A stretch of DNA of 64,000 bases from Moringa oleifera (GCA_021397835.1 JAJFZO010000396.1:186001-250000), one strand, 5' to 3'. Positions 35,401-47,889 are shown, counted from the first letter of the stretch. Program-made: numbers and translations. Notes: a model not told the origin generated them from the sequence alone.

Positions 35401-38400
35401 AGTTGATAGTCCTCTTCATGTTCATAATATTCTAATGTTTATAATGTGATTTGATGTTCCTTTGTTGAAAAATTTCATCACTTTTATCTGGTGTACATCA
35501 TATCTATAGGTGATTGAATGTATCATTAAATGGGACATTTCATCTTCTTGTTGTTGGCATCACAGTCTAGCTGCTGACAGATAAATGCATGATGGTTGCT
35601 AAGTGGACACTATAGATCAATGGTTACTGAGGTTTTAAGATGTATAGGATTAAGCAGCGGTGTAAATGGAGCATAAGGATGAATCAGATCAACAAGGATG
35701 AGAAACCATCAATGGAGCTTTAAAGTTCATAAATAAGTAAGAGTTATAAGTTTCAGGCTGTTGTATGACTGCAAAGTAACATACAGAGGTTTTAGCATTT
35801 TCATAGTAATAGCTTTGACTTTTAATGGGTGGGCTGTTGATGTAGGATTTGTAGAAGAGAGGAAAGAATAGACTGGAAGAAATTAAGAGAATCCAGTGGG
35901 AGAAAATAGAGAAGGAGATAAGGAAGAAGTAGAAGAAATAAGAGGCTTTCATTCAAATTCAGATATGTCCTTTCTTGTAATAGAACTTAGCCTATCTATA
36001 GGCTGAAATAGAACATAGATCGCGATAAAATAATAGAACTGACAACTAACTTGGTCGGTATTCTAGTCAAGCAAAGAAACTAATCTAGTCATTTTATGGG
36101 CTAGTTAAAAAACCAAATCCTATTCAAAAAAGGAATTTAAAAGATGAGCAATCCTAATATATTTTTAACCCTTCGCCTGACATAAGTTTCAATGTGAGTG
36201 ATGATCCACATCAATTGTATAACTGCTGAAAATCGAGGAGATTGTTAGAAGTGAAAGTTTGTAGTCCTTGTGCCCTTCGATCATCATGGTGATATTGGAT
36301 CATGACAATTTCATTACCGTGGTGGTTTTATCATCATAATATCGCATTAGCACGTGCATTTATTTGTGCTAGATTTTCAAATATCAATCATTGACATGTT
36401 TAGTATATTATGAAAATCCATGATTGGTAAAAATATATTGACAAAGCTAGCTTTGATAAAATAAAAAATGTCAACAATTTTTATCTCTTCTGAAATTAGT
36501 ACAAAGATAATGAAACAATCAAAATTTTCATTTCATTCTAATTAAACAAGATAAAATATTAATTGAAACCTTTCAATTCTGAGGAGAAAAGAACAAAGGA
36601 TTCAAAAGAGCTACTAATTTTTGTAAAGACTTAATTTCTTACCTAAGGTAATAAAATGAAAACTTCCTACATAATATCCTAGTGAACCAAATGTAGGTCA
36701 ATATGCATACAGAATACTATCTTCAAACTGCTTTGGCACATGTTCTCTTGAACTGTTAAGGTATTGCATAAAAGAATGGAAGAAGAAAGATATTTGGAAT
36801 CTAGAACATGGAATACAGTTAGTTTGAAATTGTAGTGAGGGAAAAAACGGGCTGTAAAAGAAATTGTCTGTAATTTAGTTTTAAATCATTTTCCATCTTA
36901 CCACCATGGGACAGAACCATATGGTACTGGCTTTTGGAAAGCCCTTAGGAAAGGGTGGGCAGAATTTCAACCATGGGTGGGCTTTAATCTTGGAGGGGGA
37001 ACTCTATTAAGTTTTGGCAGGACATTTGGTGCTGGGGAGAAGCTTGTCGAGGAAACCTTTCTGGTTTTATATCGTATAACTTGTATAATGAAGCTTGAGT
37101 GTCCGAAAATAAGGTGGCATAACCTAGTGCAGTTCCTGGTTGGTGGACTTCAGGAGCACAAGACTGGGAGGTAGCAATGTTGGAGAAGTTTTATGATCAT
37201 ATTTATGCAGTTAAGAGTTGATACTGATAGGGAAATGTAGTCTTTCAGAAAGAGGATTGTGATAAGAAGTTTTAGGCAAATCATTCTTTGGAGTGATTGA
37301 TGACTTTCAACACCAAAGAGGAAGCTCAATGGATTCCATGGGAGTATGGAAAGCAGGAGTTCCACACAAGGTTGATTTTTTTTTCATGCAAGCCATTTTG
37401 GGGAAACCTTTAACTATAGATAATATATAGGAGGCAAGATTGTGACATGCAAGGAAGAAGGAGAATCAGTTTATCATATTCTTATTTGGTGCATGTTGAC
37501 ATGTCATGGGTGGGGAAACATTTTAAACCATTTTGGGATGTAACTCGGTGGTCTCTGTGTTAGTTGCAACAGAGTTGTTGGCATGGATTGGTCTTTATGT
37601 TCTAAGAAATAAGAAAAAGTAATTGCAATGCTTTAGTTGCTTGTTTTTTGGTTGGTTTGGAGGCAGAGGAATTTGAGGGCTTTCCAAGGGGTTGAGAGAC
37701 TCCCTTAGTGGTTTAGAGGGCTAGATGGGTTAAAGGTTTTAAAGTTATGGGCAACAGTGTATTACTTTGTAAATGAGGTGGATTATGTTGATTTTCTATA
37801 AGCCTCTTGATAGCTAATTATACATGTAAATGAGAGGCACCCGCTTGTTGTTGTGTATATATATACGATGACATATCTTTGTTTATGATAAAAATTCACA
37901 TTCCAATGATTTTGGATCGTCATAAAATGAGGTCACTAAGTTGTAACAAATAGGGTGATTCCATTAGCTCTACAAGTTCACTGTGATTTTGACTGTCACT
38001 CTATACCAAACATCTCCTAAATTATGGACAATATTGCCTTCTTCTTTTTTTTTTTTTTTAATCAACTCTGATTTTTCATTTTATATAGTTGTGAACTAAT
38101 TGAATTTTATGTTTAAGCTTCCAAATATTTTTATTCTTTCATTGGTTTATGCACTGCCTCAACAAATAAAGAAAAGTTGTATTAAAGCCAGTTCAGGACA
38201 ATATTTTATCTACATATAAACATTCATTTGATTTTTTATTCAAAATGACATGGCCCATAAGATACTGAGGTGGATGTTTTCTTTTAATTAGCTATTAGCT
38301 AAGTCATCAGTAGTATGTTAAACCTTTTGTTAATGGTATACTAAAACTAGTAGCACTTTTTCTGCTTTTAAAAAAAAAAATTCTGCCCAAAAACTAGTAG

Positions 38401-41400
38401 CACTTTTAGATCACTTTTTGTTTAGCATTGGTAACTTCCAATTAATATTTTATCTGTTTAATTAGAATGAAATGAAATTGTTAGTTTTGATTATTTTTAA
38501 ACTAATAAATAAAATTAATATTTTGATAATTTTCTGGAAGAGAACTTCGTAACTATACATTTAACATGAACTTTCATAATGTACCAAAACATGTTAATTG
38601 TTGATATTTGAGAATCTAATATTATTTAAAAGGCATATGAATGTTATAGTATGATGATAAGATCGTCCCAGTAATGAGATCATTGTGATTCAAGATCATC
38701 ATGGTGATCTCATTATCCCCTACCAAATGGCACCTTAGGGTGTTTAGAATGGCATTGATTATAAAAAAAAGGTTTTACATGTATTGAAAGTTCCAACTGA
38801 TTATTGTGCTGCATGGAGAACTACATAATTATATATAAAGTAACTATACTAACCCCCTTGCGGTATCAAGAAGAAACATTGACTTCTTTTATGTAGAATT
38901 TATGTTTGCTTAACCTACATGAACTTACACATTAGCATAACTACTTTATCACCCTCAATTTTCCGTAACATAATAAATACAAATAAAAGATCAACTACTA
39001 ATCTTTTTTCTTGTCTTATTTATGACAATTAAGCTGAGATCAAGATTAGAGAATGAAAACAACAAAAATGAAACCCTAGTAAGCTGAAAATATAGGATAT
39101 TGAGAAAATACGACAACAGGATAAAGTGACATGACATTTGATAATCGTTTTTGTGCAACAGGGGTATTGTTTATGAAATTTAATTTCTTTACCAAATAAT
39201 AAGCAGATGGGTACCTTGTCTCTAAGCGAAGTTCCAATTTAGATTGAGATGTGCCAGTAGTGGTCCTGACTCCTGACTTTGTCCTTTTATCTATTGAAAC
39301 TTTTCACTATGGAATTCTGTGACATGCACATATTTCATGATCTTGCAAACAGTGCCGCAGTCTTGTTTGTTATTGTTTGCACTTTTTGTCGAAAGACTTG
39401 TCGATTAGTAACTTGTCTCGTTGTGCAGTGTCAATCTTTAATTGAAGAACTATTGGCTTCCCACTCGACAGATCTGCAGCAACGTGCATATGAATTGCAA
39501 GCAGTTGTGGAACTTGATCCTCCTGCTGTTGAATGCGTTATGCCATCAGATGCAAGTTGTGAAGATATTGAGGTATCTTATCACAAAATCTGAACCTATG
39601 CGTGAGTGTTATGTAAAGAATATTTCTACTTCTGGAAAATATCTTCACTATGCATCTCTTATTTATCTTGTCAATCAAAAGCTGCTAATGTTCTCTTTCT
39701 CTTTTCTCTTTTTGAAATCTATTTATCTGACCATTTCATCTATCCTTCTCACATGCGCGCACATGCACACGCATTTCTAAGGTCATTTTGATCCTATAAC
39801 TTTGTGATATCACATATCTGCCTGGTTGTTAAAGTTACATGTTGACATATATCGGACATATTTTGGATGTTATCATGTACTTTCAGGTTATGTGAGGTCC
39901 TTCAGGATACATTTTGTTTCTCAAGGGTATAATGGCATGAAAGTTTTGAAAGTTGATGCAGGGATTATTGATTCCTATTTAGATTTCTATGGTGTAAGCT
40001 TCCATAAGTTAAATTCAAAAGATGAGAAAAGGAAGAAAGCAAGTAATATCACCCTTCAGACTGTTCAAACATAATCAGTTTCTTTCCATTTTTTCTTCTT
40101 GGTGCAAGTGCTTCCTATATCTTCACATTTCGGAGCTTCATGCCTCCAATGAATGAGTTAGTCTTAGCCACTAGATTGTGGTTGTATATCTTCTGTTGAT
40201 CCAGTACAACCAAATCTTTATTTTTTATATTTCAAGATTCAACCTCTTTGTACTGACTGCCCCCTAAGGGAGAAAACAGTCCTTCAGTGGAAGGTACAGC
40301 AGACTCAGTGTTATCTGTTTATGTGGTTTAAAATATGAGGCAACACCATCTTGTAACCCTTTTCAAGTGTAACTTGGGAGCAACATCATAACTTTTTTTT
40401 TTTTTTTTTTGGGCTGCACTGAAGCACAATCTAGGTAAGAGTTATTGAATTGGATTGTAACAAGAGTTTGTGCTTCTATAGCTATATTGATCTTCTTCAT
40501 CTCTTAATGGTGAAATGGTGAGGCAGGAAGACTTTGAGACTGCAAAGAGAGGAGTAAGGAACTGGTTGAAAATTGTTAGACCAGGTAGTAAAATTCTTCT
40601 GTATTGGTGCAAGCTTCTCCATGATGGTTATTTGGGCTATACTAGGTGATATTTTCTGATATTGGTTTTTGCTCTTGAAAGTTCAGGATATCAAATGCAT
40701 ATGGCTGGGCTTTTTCAGAATTTCTGGTGAGAAGCTCAGAGAGTGGGCCATGTTATTTAACAGATGACTGCATGGACCTTCAATTACAGTGAAGTTGAAA
40801 CTGGTGCAAGGATTTTGATGTGAACTGATAAAATGAATGATGGAAATAAATATCTAGGTTGGTTTTAGGTACCGTGCAGCATGTCATTTTATTGAAGTTT
40901 TTGGGGAGCTTTATGAAGTTTAACAAAATTCTAACTTGGTGGGTCATATTATGATAATATTGCAAAATTTATGTAGTGATTTCTGGGAATGGTTGATATT
41001 TGGATGTTGTAATAGCTTCCTACGATCTCTTTGGTGCAAACACTTGGTGAGAATCAAATAATAAGTTTGACTCTAATACCAACTTGTCACAAGATTTATG
41101 TTGAATTTCCAGCCTTGTGATAGTTGGGGGACCTTTGCCTAATATACTAGTCTTCTTGGACGGATACTTCTATTGTTACAAAGATGGCTTCAAGGAAAAC
41201 CCCAAATTGGTTACGTACTAGGGAGATGTAAGCTTTGTAAGAGAGAGAGGTTCTTCCACCCAATACACTAGTCTTTCAGGTTGAATACCATGACCCTTGT
41301 GACAAATAGTATCATAGCTAAACTCGACCTGTTATTTTGTCTTGTCAAGTGCCCCCACTCGAAGATCTTTTCCTTGAGTAGGTTGTGCCTACACCAAAAG

Positions 41401-43230
41401 GTGTTTTTCCTTAGGTAGGTTGGGAGCCCCTGATTATGGCAAAGGTGTCTTTGGTTTGGAATTGTCATGGAAAACCCACATTGGATATACATTGGGAAGC
41501 TGTGGGCTTTTATGAAGGGAACAGGTCTTTTTGCCCAACAGACTAGTTTTTTAGCTTGGATTTGTCACTCGTTGACAAGCAAACTTAATGCCTGGAATGG
41601 TTAAAAGACCTAGAAAGAAATTTGAATTCCTCATCTATGCCATGAAGTCATGAATCTGACAGGTTGAGAGTGAAATGTGGTGGAACTGTTTGTAGGGGGT
41701 ACTAGTATTGGCTTTTGTTAGTCTGTTGCCTCTACTATATGATTGGCTGTGCCATCAAACCAATTGCCACCAGATGTTCTCATGTTTATTTGTTTTAAGG
41801 CCTTACCATTTTAGATAATGTATGTGGGTTGTGTTTGGTTGCTTTTCAGATTTGCATTCTAAAGTCTTCACTTTTGAAGCTTAGCGTATGTTGGATGAGT
41901 TTGGACATTTGTGATGGCAAGATATAGAACATTGATCCCATGGTAGATAGTGTTTGTCTATGCAGAATGGAAAACCTTTTATCTCTTCATGTACTATTTA
42001 TTTTGTGGTCTCTGTAAGCCCTTCTTCTCGTGTTGTTACTTGTGCTTTTTAATCTACGAGGCCTTTCCATTTAATGTTCTTATGACTACTTTGTTCCAGA
42101 ATCTTAATTAGTTCTGATTGCAGGTTGACAAAAACCTTTCTTTCCTTGATGGTTATGTCCAACAGTCCCTCAAAAATGGAGCTCAACCATATATTCCTGA
42201 GCATGAACGCTCTGGAATGTCACATAGCAGTGATTTCCGGAGTCAAGACCACCATGAAGTTTCATCTCATAGCCTCAGGTTTGAGGCTTATGAGCTTCCA
42301 AAACCTTCAGTGCTGTCTAGGTATCCACCAGTTTCACTTGTATCCTCAACTGAAATTGTCCAAGTACCTGAACCTTATTATAAGGAAACACAACAGTCCA
42401 CATCAATATCATCTTTGCCAGATGCGGGATCATCAGAACTCAAACTGCGACTTGATGGGGTTCAAAAGAAGTGGGGTAGGCCAATGCACTCCTCTTCTGC
42501 AACATCTACGTCAAATTCCACTACCCAGAAAACAGAGAATGGGGTTACACAAGCAGATGGAGTGGGCACTTTAAATTCAAAAACTCGTGAGACTTATGAT
42601 TCAAGGAAACCTGCCGTTGAAATTTCTCCTGAAAAGCAGAAGCTTGCTGCTTCATTGTTTGGGAGCTCATCTAAAACTGAAAAGAGGTCTTCTTCGGGCC
42701 ATAAAGCTGCAAAATCAAGCAGTCATGTGGTGGATAAGTCTAATTTGTCAAAAGCAGCAGCGGTTGGTGCAAATGAAAATACAGGAGACAAAACAACTGC
42801 TGTTCAACCACCCCCAGACTTGCTCGACATGGGTGAACCAATGGTCACAAGCAGTGCCCCATCTGTGGATCCATTTAAGCAATTGGAAGGGCTTATTGAC
42901 CCAACACAATTTTCATCAAGTGTCGATCTGGGTGCTGTTTCTGCAACCAAAGAACCTGATATTATGGGACTTTATGGAGAGGCACCTACTGCTGGTCAGG
43001 TTAGTGGCGGTGTTAGTCTGCTGTCTGACAGGGATGGTGTTGATATTTTATCTGGATTGTCAAATACTGTCTCGCAAACTGCTCCTGGAGGAACTACATT
43101 AACATCCCCAGCAAATTTTAGCAAGGGTCCAAATCTTAAAGAATCCTTGGAAAAGGATGCACTAGTGAGGCAGATGGGTGTTACTCCATCAAGTCAAAAT
43201 CCTAATTTGTTCAAAGATCTGCTTGGCTAA
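29416..43230 (+). CDS. AP4E: AP-4 complex subunit epsilon (10 exons, 982 aa)
   Basis: Large subunit of the AP-4 adaptor complex, which with beta4, mu4 and sigma4 sorts cargo at the trans-Golgi network; in plants it is linked to vacuolar protein sorting. Exons: 29416-30204, 30447-30662, 30755-30865, 31113-31310, 31403-31534, 32020-32076, 32171-32287, 34844-34921, 39429-39572, 42124-43230. All have GT-AG borders and all lengths divide by three, giving 982 codons before TAA. Residues 1 to about 610 form the adaptin alpha-solenoid (start MEQLKTIGRELAMGSQGG; KEYIIRLVYVEMLGHDASFG; LLKRTGYLAVTLFLNEDHDL; WVLGEYG near 505). The last exon is the Ser/Thr/Pro-rich linker with a PPDLLDMGEP motif near residue 845 and ends QNPNLFKDLLG, as plant orthologues do. 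Arabidopsis AP4E has 938 residues, so this is full length. The start context GCAAAAATGG is good. AATAAT near 43612 is a candidate polyadenylation signal. The frame is intact and the gene probably functional. Confidence 0.96.
32288..34843 (+). other. Intron 7 of AP4E (2.6 kb) with AT-rich repeat patch
   Basis: GT at 32288 and AG at 34842-34843. At 33565-33670 a MITE-like inverted pair occurs: TTTGGTTGGTGTATTCTAAT near 33577 against ATTAGCCTATCTC..CCAACC-type words on the other arm near 33645-33668. From 33715 to 34000 TATTATATTATATCA-type words are repeated irregularly. No exon is missing, because protein continuity across the intron matches other epsilon adaptins. Confidence 0.7.
35070..35510. 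repeat. Tandem duplication of about 215-230 bp in AP4E intron 8
   Basis: Two copies share GGTCGGACTACGAATTGTTT / GGTTGGACTATTAATTGTTT (35077, 35292), TCATAATTGGAAAACAT (about 35148, 35376) and GATGTTCCTTTGTTGAAAAA (about 35223, 35452). Confidence 0.9.
36279..36355 (+). repeat. Left arm of an inverted-repeat pair in AP4E intron 8
   Basis: GATCATCATGGTGAT, TCATTACCGTGGTGG and TTATCATCATAATAT here are mirrored in reverse complement at 38640-38715. The two arms may be the termini of one element of about 2.4 kb, or two MITE copies in opposite orientation. Confidence 0.55.
36880..37870 (+). mobile_element. LINE (L1-type) 3' fragment in AP4E intron 8
   Basis: The plus strand encodes a degenerate 3' end of a plant LINE ORF2: Y-G-T-G-F-W-K-A-L-R-K-G-W-A-E-F, then F-N-L-G-G-G-T-x-L-x-F (usually ...V-G-D/N-G-x-x-I-x-F-W), later S-M-G-V-W-K-A-G-V-P-H-K-V-D-F-F (usually I-W-x-x-x-V-P-x-K-V-x-F-F) and I-L-G-K-P-L-T-I-D-N. 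Plant LINE relics are usually 5'-truncated, as here: no reverse transcriptase core is present. It inserted in the same orientation as the host gene and has decayed by stops and frameshifts. Confidence 0.75.
38640..38715 (-). repeat. Right arm of the inverted-repeat pair in AP4E intron 8
   Basis: GATGATAAGATCGTCCC, AATGAGATCATTGTGATTC and GATCATCATGGTGATCTCAT are the reverse complement, with mismatches, of the block at 36279-36355. The outer flank (ACCAAATGGCACCTTAGGGT) resembles a hAT-type MITE end. Confidence 0.5.
39573..42123 (+). other. Intron 9 of AP4E (2.6 kb) with LTR-like repeat patches
   Basis: GT at 39573 and AG at 42122-42123. At 41090-41580 three diverged blocks share GGAAAACCC(C)A..TTGG, CCCAA(T/C)A(C/G)ACTAGT and TTGTCAC/TTGTGAC words near 41150, 41270 and 41460. 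They look like a repeated LTR-type plant repeat. The open frames at 39606-40074 lie in the intron and show no family match. Confidence 0.7.
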
Positions 43231-46200
43231 AGTTATGGTGACATGTCAAACATCAGAATGTCCTGGATCACTGTCATCCTGGCCATGCAGCTGGTTGCGT
43301 GATGAGCACTTCATCAATGATATTGAGCTGCAACGGTAAAAGGGGGAAGTGGGGATTCATGTTATAGCAGAGTGATTCAAGCTTTTTAAGATCAGCTTCG
43401 GATTTGTGGTTGTTGCTGAACAGTATAGTTTTTTTTCCTCTTTTTTCTTGTAGAAATAGAAAGTTGGTATGTCAAGGATGTTCCATCAGGGGGAACTGTG
43501 AGGAGCTTTCCATTGTGGTTTGGTTACACTTCTTGAGGACAAAAGGTGCTGCCCCGGACTTAGGCTGTTATTCCTGTTATTGCATTGTATGGCAACAGCC
43601 TGTGTTGTTATAATAATTATGTATTAATGAGTTAACTTAGCATTAACTTTCCCTGAGCAGCAGTTTAAGGCCCTAATTAATAATGCACTTGGACTGGACT
43701 GCCTGGGGACTGTTTCTGGCAGGTCTCTAAACGTCGACAACAAGATCCTGAAGAGCAAGTAATCCGGGCATGACTTTGCGGGCTCCGTAGTTTGGATTGA
43801 ATTTGAGTTGAATAGATTTTGATTTGGTCCATTTGTCTAGTTTCGTTTTGAATTATTTCAGGTTCTTGTTAAGAGTTTCAGTCACGTGTAAAGTCTTAAA
43901 AGCCAAATGCGGTGCGGTGGTAACATCTTCCTAATGTATGTTATGAAGGCCAACCTATTATTGCCATTTGGCTGGTGGAAGTTACAAACTGAAAAATTAG
44001 GGCGAAAAAGAAATTATCAATTTATAATAATAAATTTGAGATCTTGTTTCACTACGTTTTTTCATAATTCAAAAATGGTGATCGTTTTAGCGTAAAATTG
44101 TTATTCAACATGATTATTATTAAAATATTACATAATCTAAGAAAACCAACAGATTAGTGTTAAATACTATGCGAGAAAAAAAGAAAAAAAAGAAAGAAGG
44201 TTAGTTTAAATATTATATAGGTAGCACTTAAATATAATTATGTAATTAACTATTAAGACTACCTTGAAATTTAAAATTAATTAATATCTCTATCTATATT
44301 CTTAATTTAGTAGTTATGAAACCATGCAATGAATACAATACATGCATTCGAATTAAATATTCTTTTACAATCATTTGAATATATCAAAATTGGATGACAG
44401 CGAATATTGAGATTATATTCAAGGTATGCGCAAAGTATAAATTTGATGCTTAAAATTAATGAAATTTATTTACAAGGAGATGGTATTTCACACACCTCAA
44501 AAACACCCATTTGATAATATATAATAGAAAATCATTTTCTTTTTACAATTTTTTAAAATTTTTAACTTAATTTTTGATAAATAATTAAATATATAAATTA
44601 TATTATTATAAAAATTATATTTAAAAAAATATTTCTCAAATATTTTAAAACAAGATTAATAGTTAATATATAATTTAATTTATTTAAATATTATTTGTTA
44701 ATAATTATTATTTAATATTATAATTATAATGCTTATAATACACATTCGATATAATACAAATGAGCCGCAAACGAAAAAAATTTACTATTTAAATAGTATT
44801 TTTTAACATCAAAATGATGTTACATTTTCTGTTTAGGGTTGAAAATGATCTCGTAAGGATTATTTGATCAATTACAAACTCCATAAAATTAAGAATCTAA
44901 ATCACATAAGATAGAGGCGTGAATGATATATTCTTTTTTTTTTTAGTTCTTAAAATTACTTTTCATTTTTGTTTGATCCTTTATTTAATGAAAGTGTAAA
45001 TGACAATATGAATCTTCGTTAAGGGGATAAAATCTTCATATTGTTCAATTTACCTATTTGAATAACTTTGTAAAAATTTTTAGTTTTCCCCTTTGATATT
45101 GAGTTAAATAGTTTTGAATAGAGACACAATTTTTTTTTATTATATGGTTTTTAAAAATAATTTAAATTCATTTTTATGTATGTGTTCTGATTCAATTTAA
45201 ATTGAACTCATGTTCATATGTTATGTATTTTAATTGAGTTACTATAAACATAATTTTATTTAAAAATTAAATAAAGCTTGAAACAAAGAGAAGCTATAAA
45301 ATTGAAAGACCATCAATCCTAGACTTGATCCTTTGTATATTACCCTTAATAGCAACATGAAGGCATCCTTCTTGTTCATTAGACCCATTAAACTGCTATG
45401 TCTTTTCTAGATTATTACTTATGGGATCTACTCCCACATCCTCCTTAGTAATCAACACTGAAAATTGATCATACTCCCAAGTGAATCTAGCCATGACCAA
45501 GAAATGTTCATGAGCCATGTTACGGAACCATAATTCAGGTGGGTCAAATTCAAAAACCAGAACAGCTCCCTATCTTGATCTATTCTAAAGTTAATAGTTA
45601 AGGCCATCGAGGTATCTCAAAGAATTAAATGCAACATAGTAAGGGAGGTGTATGGCATTAGCATTCTTAGCTCAACCTCTAAGATTATCCCTATTGCACT
45701 ATTGCTAAAGCCATTAGAATATTCAAATAATAATTTAAAGCTAACCTTTTCACAACTACCTTTTTAGAGATAGATATGAAAGCCCCTCAACCACTAAACA
45801 TATTTCTTTTTTACTTTTGGAATATCAAACTTAGTTTTTTTTTTTTTTTTTGTACTTTTTAATTTGACCTTTTAATGAAGTATCTTTCTTGGTTTCACTT
45901 ATATCCTTATCTTTTATTTGAACTGGCACGAGGTAAATAACCATTTTAAACCAAATGACCTCTTAGAAATAGTTTAAATAAATGTTTTTGAAAATAACAG
46001 AATGAATAAACGTAGTGAGAATAGCTTCATATTCAATGACCAAAAAATCTAAAAGATTGATGATTCTAGTCTAAAAAATTTGCATGACCTGTTAAATATA
46101 GCAAGAGTTGATTTCTTCAAAATAACAGAGTCAATAAACTCGATGAGAATAGCTCACTATCTGATGAACAGAATCTGAAAGACTTGCAAGGCCTCTAAAA

Positions 46201-46690
46201 AATAGCCAAAATCATTTTCTTCAAAGACCTGCAAGATCTTAAAGACCTTAATAAACTAACTCTTTTCCTTTATTTTTACTATTTATGTTTTTTATTTTAT
46301 AAATGTTCCTTTTTTTCTTTTTTTTTTAACTTTTTTTCTTACCTAAAGTATCTTTGAGGCAAAACTAAGTATCTATACTCTTACTTTACCTTTCAGCGAA
46401 ACTAGACTAGTCTAGTGACCAAACTAGAGACCTTGATCCTAAAGATGAGTTATTTTCTAAATCTGAGCATCCATTATCTTCAACAAAACCTTATTTCCTC
46501 TATGTAAAGCTTTGATTCTTCCCCAAGTTCTTTTTCTAAGATAGCTATTGACTTCCTAAATCTTTATAATCCTAATCCCATTACTCTTTCTAAACTAGAT
46601 CGAAGTCAAGAGGCCAAATTTCATTCCTTTCTAAGCTCTGCTCTTTCGGCTAAGCCCATTGCCTTCGCCAAGCCTTCTAATAGCATACCC
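43231..46690. other. AP4E 3' UTR followed by intergenic DNA
   Basis: 43231 to about 43630 is the probable 3' UTR. Beyond 44100 the sequence is AT-rich and unstructured. On minus, 45555-45300 carries a partly open frame with one stop (reads F-D-P-P-E-L-W-F-R-N-M-A-H-E-H) that I do not recognise. No confident gene. Confidence 0.4.
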
Positions 46691-46696
46691 ATAAGT

Positions 46697-47593
46697 TTGA
46701 TCTTCTTCTTTTTAGCTTTAATTATTTGCTTAATTCTACCCTTTTCCTTTGCAAGTCAATCTTTCATGATGACATGTGGTTGGAAAAGAAGGCTTGTGGA
46801 TGTGGCTAGCTTGGACAAGAATGCTCTGCTAGGCTTAACCATTGGGAAGTGCAAGGTTATTGGTCTACTACTCAGAATTACAAAGAAAAAGCAAGTCTCC
46901 CCAATTCCAGACTCATCTCTTTTGTTGAATTTAGCTATCTTAAGAATGAGTAACCTGTTTGCTACCTCCAACATTTTAAGTCAAGAGTAAATGATAACGA
47001 ATTGAAGACTTCTTATAGAAAGTTGTTCTTCACAACCCTCTTAGCAATTGACAGCCTATGGGAAAGGCCAAGAAGCTAACAATTTGATATCCCACTTGTA
47101 GAGATACATTGTTATTCCTTAACCTATTCTTTATCTCTTGTATTTTCTAGCCAATCATTTGTGTATATACTGTAGGTGGTTTACAAAACATCCATGATTC
47201 TTAAATATTATTATAGCAACGTAGATCATGTTTTGAATAAGGCTAAAAGGGATATCTAACTTGCTAGGGAGAAATGACCAAAAATGCAGGCGAACAACAA
47301 GAACCTTAATAAGCCAAAAAAGTTATTACAGCAAGAGTTAGCCTTGTCCAAGGTTGAGTTAGAAAGGACAAAATCAGATGTTGCCCATTGGATAGAGCTT
47401 ACCAAGAATAATTTTTTTGGAAAAGCTAAAAACTTCCATGAAAAAAGCAATCCAATCCTTTAAAGAGAGTGAAGAATTTGATAAACTTATGGATGCTAAA
47501 TCTGCTACCATCTATTAGGAAATCGAAAATGCCTTAAGGGAAAAAATCATAATCAAGTGTACAGACTTGAGCTTGAATTTTGTTAAGATCTAT
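46697..47593 (+). pseudogene. Decayed reading frame of unknown family, 5' part (interrupted by CACTA element 3)
   Basis: Plus-strand frames run from about 46640, with shifts, to the transposon insertion point. The most gene-like piece, 47265-47590, encodes a charged, probably coiled-coil stretch (L-L-Q-Q-E-L-A-L-S-K-V-E-L-E-R-T-K), then F-D-K-L-M-D-A-K-S-A-T-I-Y and K-C-T-D-L-S-L-N-F-V-K-I-Y at the insertion site. It contains in-frame stops. The same frame resumes at 63075 (P-G-S-T-V-T-S-F-A) after the 15.5-kb insertion. The composition recalls long plant gag-like or putative plant-transposon proteins, but I cannot name it. Confidence 0.5.
47591..47593. repeat. Left TSD (TAT) of CACTA element 3
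   Basis: TAT directly before CACTACAAAAAA. The right counterpart at 63072-63074 is CAT, one mismatch. The host frame supports both as copies of one codon. Confidence 0.7.
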
Positions 47594-47889
47594 CACTACA
47601 AAAAAAATCTAAAAATAACGACAAAACATAGTGACTGATTACATATGTCGTTAGATAATAACAACATAATGATAGAATTGTTACATAATGAAAATTTTAA
47701 TATAGTGACAAACTAATGACAGATTAACGATATACATTAGTGACAGACATAAATTTCATCCCTAAAATAATTTTTAATTAATTTATATTAACTATTAATC
47801 AATTTAACAATTGATTAGTAACTGCATTTGTATTGATCTCTAATCAGAGGACTAGGACCATCAGGACTTAGTCATTAGCTAGCCAAGGT

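Larger units (their letters stand above)
34922..39428 (+). other. Intron 8 of AP4E (4.5 kb), host to several insertions
   Basis: The longest intron, with GT at 34922 and AG at 39427-39428. It contains a tandem duplication (35070-35510), an inverted-repeat pair (36279-36355 and 38640-38715) and between them a LINE fragment (36880-37870). The flanking exons join in frame. Confidence 0.85.

Noticed and set aside
39606..40074. Plus-strand open frames after exon 9 of AP4E as a possible alternative last exon
   Set aside because: The GT donor at 39573 is good and the next exon at 42124 continues the protein as in orthologues. The readthrough frame ends within a few codons.
43404..43613. 69-codon frame after the AP4E stop as an extra exon
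   Set aside because: The protein already ends with the conserved QNPNLFKDLLG terminus. The frame lies in the probable 3' UTR without a splice acceptor linking it.
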